From Sorangium cellulosum So ce56 (GTDB taxonomy: Bacteria; Myxococcota_A; Polyangia; Polyangiales; Polyangiaceae), in contig NC_010162.1 in NCBI RefSeq assembly GCF_000067165.1, positions 12,969,780 to 13,033,779 of the forward strand: a stretch of DNA of 64,000 bases. Direction: 5' to 3'. Below are positions 59,897 through 64,000 of the stretch, piece by piece; positions within the stretch are counted from its first letter, which is position 1; the number at the start of each line of letters is the position of its first letter. Under the pieces are notes generated by a model. That model was given only the letters and a program-made list of their open reading frames with translations, did no database searches and had not been told where the DNA came from. Made by a program: the position numbers and the translations under genes.

Positions 59897-61354
59897 CTAC
59901 AGGCCCGCGAGCGAGCGCATCATCTCTTCGAGGCCGGCCTCGAGATCGCCCTCGCTGGGGCGCGGCGCCGGCGCGCGGGTGCCGTCCTCGTCGCGGATGG
60001 CCTCGGCGGCGCGCGGATTGCGGAACCAGTCCTCGTCGAAGCGCTCGATCAGGCCGCGCCGATCGCGCGCGGCGAGGAGCGCCCCGGCGAGCCGGACCGC
60101 CGCGCCGGGATCGAGCGCCGGGACGACCCCGGCGAGCGCGCCCGGGATCGGCGCGCCGAGCGCGCGCGCGGTGGTCTCCTCGAAGCGGTCGCTCCGATCG
60201 CGCGAGGCCCGGAGCAGCACGTGCCCGCCTCCGTCCTGGCCGGCGCCGAACACGAGCGCCACGGTCGCGGCGTCGAGGCGCAGCGAGAGGAGGAGGCTGC
60301 GCGCGGTGGCGCGCGCCTGATCGAGCGCGCGGCCCCGCCCGAGCCCGAGCGCGCGGGCGCAGAAGACGGGATCGGCGACGAGGCCGCCGAAGAGCGCGGC
60401 GCGGCGCGCCAGCCGGAGATCGAACGGCGCGCGGGAGAGCGCGAACGGCCCGCGCGCTCCACCACCACGCGCGAGCGCCGCGCCGAAGCGGGCGAGCGCG
60501 CGCGCGAACGACGCCGCGCCGAGCGGCCGCGGCAGCGGTCCGAGATCGATCGCGACGCCCTCGGTCAGCTTCGTCGCGCGGAACAGCTCCTCGATCCACC
60601 GCGGGCCGAGCCGCGCCGGCCATCCCGACGCCGCGTCGCGGCCGACGGCGCGCCCGAGCGCGGCGTGCCAGGTCGGCTCGAGCTCGATCACCGACTCGGT
60701 CCGGCGCAGCAGCGCCTCCGCGGCGCCGATCGCCGCGCCGGGAGGGTCGCAGGGGATCTCGATCGCGCGGAGGCCCTCCTCCGCGAGCCGCCGCGCCGCC
60801 TCGTGCCTCCGCTCGACGAGGACGCGGGCGGCGTCGGCGACCGCGCCGGAGCCTCGGGCGAGCGCCTCGGCGAAGATCTGCCGTCCGGCGCTCGTCGGAT
60901 CGGCGAGCAGCCTGAGCCGCGCCTCGTGGGGTGACATCCGCGCCGGCTCGGGCAGGTCGATCGTGACCAGCGGCGCGTGCCAGGCCGTGGCGAGCCGGAC
61001 GCGGTCGGGCCAGACGACCCGCTCCAGCGTGAGCGCGTAGACCCAGTCGGCGAGCGGGGCCGCGAGGCCGGTCGGGTCCGGCGCGGCGGGTGACGTCGGG
61101 CTCGCGAGCCCGAGCTCCGCGCCGAGGCCCGGGGTCTTGCCGGTGAGCTCGAGGTAGGTCGTCCGCGAGCTGACGCGCCGGAAGGGATCGAGCGGGTTCT
61201 CGAGCCTGGCCCTCGCCTCGGCGGCGCTCGGGCCGTCCTCGTCTGCGGCAGGGGCCGGACCGCGCCGGGCGAGGTCGCCGTGCGCCGCGCGCCACGCGCG
61301 CTCCGCGCGGGCGACGTCCCGGTCGAGGCGGATCAGATCGATCTCCATGCTCAT
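59897..61354 (-). CDS. Unrecognised 485-residue protein
   Basis: The protein is rich in Ala, Arg and Leu with no signal peptide, membrane segment or Cys-rich motif. Recurrent pieces such as RVSSRTTYLELTGKTPGLG, LADWVYALTLERVVWPDRVR and YDPP-like turns near GLRAIEIPCDPPGAAIG suggest a globular helical protein. I do not recognise a family, and there is no catalytic signature I can point to. It sits between the ATP synthase genes and miaE on the same strand, 20 bases after miaE, so it is probably co-transcribed with miaE. Start ATG 61354 or 61348. Confidence 0.6.
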   Translation of the reverse strand: MSMEIDLIRLDRDVARAERAWRAAHGDLARRGPAPAADEDGPSAAEARARLENPLDPFRRVSSRTTYLELTGKTPGLGAELGLASPTSPAAPDPTGLAAPLADWVYALTLERVVWPDRVRLATAWHAPLVTIDLPEPARMSPHEARLRLLADPTSAGRQIFAEALARGSGAVADAARVLVERRHEAARRLAEEGLRAIEIPCDPPGAAIGAAEALLRRTESVIELEPTWHAALGRAVGRDAASGWPARLGPRWIEELFRATKLTEGVAIDLGPLPRPLGAASFARALARFGAALARGGGARGPFALSRAPFDLRLARRAALFGGLVADPVFCARALGLGRGRALDQARATARSLLLSLRLDAATVALVFGAGQDGGGHVLLRASRDRSDRFEETTARALGAPIPGALAGVVPALDPGAAVRLAGALLAARDRRGLIERFDEDWFRNPRAAEAIRDEDGTRAPAPRPSEGDLEAGLEEMMRSLAGL

Positions 61355-61373
61355 GACGTCATTTACCCGTGCA

Positions 61374-61970
61374 TTACCCGTGCACCGCGGGTGCCGTCCC
61401 GAGCCGCCCGGCGATCTCGCCCTCGGCGCGCGCGAGCTCGGCCAGCCGGCCCCGGGTGGCGCCCTCGTCGCCGGCGACCTCGACGGCGAGGTCGACGAGG
61501 GTCCGGTAGTGCCGGGCCTCCGACGCGAAGAGCTCCTCGTACAGCGGCGCGAGCTCGTGCTCGCGCGCCGCGAGCCCGTCGGCGAGCAGCCTGAAGCGCT
61601 CGCAGGATCGGGCCTCGATGATCGCGCCGACGAGCAGCCGATCGATGAGCGCGGCCTTCGCGTTGCGCGCGCAGGTGCTCGAGGCCGCCTTGCGCAGCTC
61701 GCTCGCGTAGACGTCGGTCTCCGGCTTGCCGAGCGCGAGGCCGCGCTGCTCGATCACGTCGAGCAGCGCGCGGAAGTGCCGGAGCTCTTCCTCGGCGAGG
61801 TCGACGAGCGCCCGTGCGAGGCGCGGGAGCGACGGCCAGCGCGCGGCGAGCGACAGGGCGTTCGACGCCGCCTTCATCTCGCAGTGCGCGTGATCGGTCA
61901 GGAGCGCCGGCAGATCGGCGAGCGCCACGTCAGCCCAGCGCGGGTCGGTCGGTAGGGTCAGGCACAGCAC
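61374..61970 (-). CDS. miaE: tRNA-(ms2io6A37) hydroxylase MiaE-like diiron protein
   Basis: The 198-residue protein has the ferritin-like diiron pattern of MiaE: DHAHCEMKAASNALSLA (E31), DLAEEELRHFRALL with Glu and His near 60-65, GAIIEARSCERFRLLA (E119) and SEARHYRTLVDLA (E151, H154). MiaE hydroxylates the isopentenyl group of ms2i6A37 in tRNA using O2. Length is typical. The gene precedes an unrecognised gene on the same strand by about 20 bases. Confidence 0.9.
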   Translation of the reverse strand: MLCLTLPTDPRWADVALADLPALLTDHAHCEMKAASNALSLAARWPSLPRLARALVDLAEEELRHFRALLDVIEQRGLALGKPETDVYASELRKAASSTCARNAKAALIDRLLVGAIIEARSCERFRLLADGLAAREHELAPLYEELFASEARHYRTLVDLAVEVAGDEGATRGRLAELARAEGEIAGRLGTAPAVHG

Positions 61971-62116
61971 GCAGGGCCGACCTAGAGCAGCCGCGGCGCG
62001 GCGAGAAGGGGGAGGCGAGCTCCGAGGTCGGCGCGGTGTCGCTCCGCTCGCCGTCGCTCAACACCGGTCTCGGTCCGCCCCTGGTGACGAGCGTCGCAGA
62101 GCGGGTGACCGCCGCT

Positions 62117-63217
62117 CTAGAAGCTATCGGACGAGCCGCGGGTCAGCCCGCTCGACTCTAGGTGGTACGCGAGCCCGACCACGAACGTGGTGGGTCCTCC
62201 GCCGGCGAGGGCTCGCCGCACGGTGCCCTCGACCGCGAACTGGGTCCCCACATAGGCGAGCCCGAGCGACAGCGCGTGCTGGTCGGCGCCCTGGTCGAAG
62301 CGGTAGCCGGCGCGGAGCGGGAAGTGATCGGCGACGAGGTACTCGCCGCCGGCCATGAGGCGGAAGGTGGTGTCGCGGTAAGAGTTGAGGTCGGCGAGCC
62401 CGTCGACCTCGATCGAGAAGTCGGCCGTGCCGAGCCCGACGCCGCCGCCGACCGTGGTGGGGAGCAGCCCGTTGTCCGGATAGGTGAGGTTCTGTCCGAC
62501 GGCCGCGATGTACAGGCTGTCGGTCGCCTTGACGGTGAGCGCGGCGTCGAACGTGAACTCGTCGACGAAGGCGTGCCGGCCGACGAGCTTCCCGTCCTCC
62601 CACGCGCGCAGCCCGCCCGAGACGGAGCTGTCGCCGAGGCCGCCCTGGAGCAGGGTCCCGTCCTGCGTGATCTTGGCGTAGCGGCCGGTGAGCCCGACGA
62701 AGACGCGCTCGGTGAGGGGGTAGGCGAGGCCTGCCCGCGCGTCGAGGTAGGAGCGCTTGATGCCGCCGTCGTCCATGTCGACGAAGCCGCCCACGAAGGA
62801 GAGCGCCCCGGCGAGCTTGCCGGTGACCGAGTCGACGACAACGCCGCCGTAAGCGTGCCGGCCGGCCTCGGGGCTCCCCTGGAAGAGGGCCTGGAGGTGG
62901 TAGACGCGGGTCTCCACCATGGCGGACGGGTTGAGGAAGACGGCCGACGTCCCGTTCCCGAGGGCGCGCAGCGCGCCCCCGAAGGCCGCGGCGCGGGGCG
63001 TCTCATTCTCTCCGTAGGCGTAGGCGAGCTGGGGCGGCAGCTCGTCGGCCGCCGCCGCCGGCCCTGCGGCCGACGCCATCAGGAGCGCGCCTGCCGCCGA
63101 GAGGGCCCCGGTCCGCCAGGCGGCCGCCGCCCGGCGCGACGCCCCCTCCGGCCGCTGCGCCAGGAGTGCCCCCCTTGTCAACCGGATCCCTGACGACATC
63201 GCCTCGCCATAGCGCAC
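62117..63217 (-). CDS. Outer-membrane beta-barrel protein (PorV/FadL-like pattern)
   Basis: The 366-residue protein has a long basic leader followed by a hydrophobic segment (AWRTGALSAAGALLMASAAG) and an AAA cleavage-like site near 57, so it is exported. The mature part starts with RAAAFGGALRALGNGTSAVF and LNPSAM, the NPA-like turn seen in PorV/FadL-type barrels, and then alternates hydrophobic and polar residues in strand-length blocks (AGALSFVGGFVDMDDG, RVFVGLTGRYAKITQDG). It ends ...SDSF with a final Phe typical of barrel proteins. Cargo unknown. Start uncertain between 63217 and 63199. Confidence 0.75.
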   Translation of the reverse strand: MRYGEAMSSGIRLTRGALLAQRPEGASRRAAAAWRTGALSAAGALLMASAAGPAAAADELPPQLAYAYGENETPRAAAFGGALRALGNGTSAVFLNPSAMVETRVYHLQALFQGSPEAGRHAYGGVVVDSVTGKLAGALSFVGGFVDMDDGGIKRSYLDARAGLAYPLTERVFVGLTGRYAKITQDGTLLQGGLGDSSVSGGLRAWEDGKLVGRHAFVDEFTFDAALTVKATDSLYIAAVGQNLTYPDNGLLPTTVGGGVGLGTADFSIEVDGLADLNSYRDTTFRLMAGGEYLVADHFPLRAGYRFDQGADQHALSLGLAYVGTQFAVEGTVRRALAGGGPTTFVVGLAYHLESSGLTRGSSDSF

Positions 63218-63310
63218 ACCTGGACCCCGGGGGCAAATTCTCGGCTCCTGAAAACCGGCGAACCTCGGTCGCTCTGTGCTGGACGAACTCCGTCTTCCTC
63301 AAAAAGCTGG

Positions 63311-63356
63311 AAAACCCGCCACGTCGAGGCTCTTGACGACGAGATGAGCGGGTTTT
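63311..63356. terminator. Long inverted repeat, terminator-like
   Basis: AAAACCCGC at 63311-63319 pairs with GCGGGTTTT at 63348-63356, and inside it CGTCG/CGACG extends the stem. The outer arms have an A run on one side and a T run on the other, so the hairpin fits an intrinsic terminator on either strand, about 100 bases upstream of the outer-membrane gene. The gene it would end is not visible in the window. Confidence 0.5.
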
Positions 63357-63924
63357 GCTCTGCAATCGTGAGCGCGTCGTAAAAATCACCGCCCCGCGTC
63401 GGGAGTTTTGGCGCCTCGTGTCCGGCAGCCAGAGGTCGGTCGACGCGAAGCCGACTTCGCAGTGTGTCAGGGACTGAATTTATAACAATAGTATCGGATA
63501 CTTGAGCCAAGTTTCGCAGTTGGGGATAGACGCCCGGACTCACCCGGTGCTACCTCCGATTCGTCCTCGGGGCGGTTCCGTGCCGCACCGGGTCCTCCAA
63601 ACGGTGGCCTCGAAAGGGGCGCTGCGGGTTACCGAGCTCTGTGAGGCGGTATGGGGGACGGCTGTGCCGATCTGTCTTTCAATGCGATGGACCTCGACGC
63701 GACGGCTGTACCCCCACCTCGATCGGCGTGCTCGGCTGCAGCCGGGCCGGACCCAGGTACAGGAGGGCTGTACTGTTCACCCGCAGTTGGCGGGAGCATG
63801 CGGACGATTCCCCGAGGACGAAGCGGCCGTGGGCGGACTGTTGAAAAGTCGACACGCCCTTCGATTACATTCAGAATAACATAGAGATCTCCAGGAGTTA
63901 GAGGCGAGTCCTCGCTGTGAGACC

Positions 63925-63945
63925 TGTGGATAAGTTGGGGGCGAC
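63925..63945. other. DnaA-box-like 9-mer next to a GC-rich hairpin
   Basis: TGTGGATAA at 63925-63933 is the exact reverse complement of the DnaA consensus TTATCCACA. It is followed by GGGGGCGAC at 63937-63945, whose complement GTCGCCCCC stands at 63956-63964 with a 10-base loop. A single box is weak evidence for an origin; it could also be chance or a DnaA-regulated promoter site. Confidence 0.3.
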
Positions 63946-64000
63946 GGTTCTTTCGGTCGCCCCCGAAACCTATTTTCGTGGAGCGGACTTCAGAGCAGCG

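Larger units (their letters stand above)
63218..64000. other. Intergenic end region with hairpins and a DnaA-box-like 9-mer
   Basis: No convincing gene was found in the last 780 bases. A 125-codon plus-strand frame (63502-63879) and a 121-codon minus-strand frame lack ribosome-binding sites and family features. Local AT-rich patches (near 63475-63500 and 63855-63895) stand out against the GC-rich background. A perfect TTATCCACA (reverse strand) lies at 63925-63933 and two strong hairpins are listed separately. Confidence 0.5.

Noticed and set aside
63502..63879. 125-codon plus-strand frame near the window end
   Set aside because: No ribosome-binding site and no protein family features; competing frames of similar length exist in the same stretch.

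Overview
The window reads as a chromosomal segment of a large-genome, very GC-rich myxobacterium, most like Sorangium or another Polyangiaceae member (inference). The signs are three Hanks-type Ser/Thr kinases, MopE-type Cys-rich surface protein repeats, TIGR02270 and MXAN_0049-type proteins, long TPR/Ala-Pro-rich proteins and dense coding with ATGA/GTGA overlaps. No rRNA, tRNA or CRISPR array was seen.

Region 1 (1-6300): the 3' end of an unidentified gene, then a minus-strand group (zinc-ribbon Ser/Thr kinase, small outer-membrane-like protein, metallo-beta-lactamase-fold hydrolase), a second, membrane-anchored zinc-ribbon kinase, and a TM-anchored coiled-coil protein.

Region 2 (6399-29292): a type VI secretion (T6SS) locus. 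On the plus strand lie vgrG, a TIGR02270/HEAT-like protein and an AAA ATPase joined to a nuclease-like domain. On the minus strand, from 29292 down to 11416, lies one long tightly packed array: tssJ-tssK-tssL-tssM-tssA-tssB-tssC-hcp-tssE-tssF-tssG, a DUF2169 protein, a thiolase-fold (KAS-like) protein without a visible active-site Cys, a DUF4150 PAAR-like spike tip, an AHH-type nuclease effector and its Imm11 immunity protein. The last two have visibly lower GC than their surroundings. tssH (clpV) is absent.

Region 3 (29781-42294): a TPR-type exported protein coupled to a ~1758-residue Cys-rich putative lipoprotein with four MopE-like motifs and about 25 disintegrin-like 32-residue repeats; a 163-residue protein of unknown function followed by a nonsense-interrupted remnant of a pesticin/T4-lysozyme-like muramidase; a Uma2-family nuclease-fold protein; an 802-residue protein of unknown function; and a third Ser/Thr kinase with a C-terminal TM segment.

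Region 4 (42295-53887): a repeat-bearing intergenic region with a long imperfect palindrome, a giant TPR protein (about 2191 residues) with a repetitive Pro/Ala N-terminus, a membrane-anchored beta-rich protein, a MepA-type LAS murein endopeptidase translationally coupled to a DNA methyltransferase, and a 42-bp tandem repeat array.

Region 5 (53888-64000): a YciO/Sua5-family gene, then part of the F-type ATP synthase (atpF'-atpF-atpH-atpA-atpG) without atpB, atpE, atpD or atpC, with an about 85-residue insertion in alpha and a Pro-rich exported extension on b; an unrecognised 485-residue protein, miaE, an outer-membrane barrel protein, and about 780 bases without a convincing gene that hold a long hairpin and a perfect DnaA-box 9-mer.

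The strongest themes are contact-dependent competition (T6SS with a swapped-in effector/immunity pair, a muramidase relic, a murein endopeptidase), phospho-signalling, and repeat-built surface proteins beside divergent housekeeping genes.
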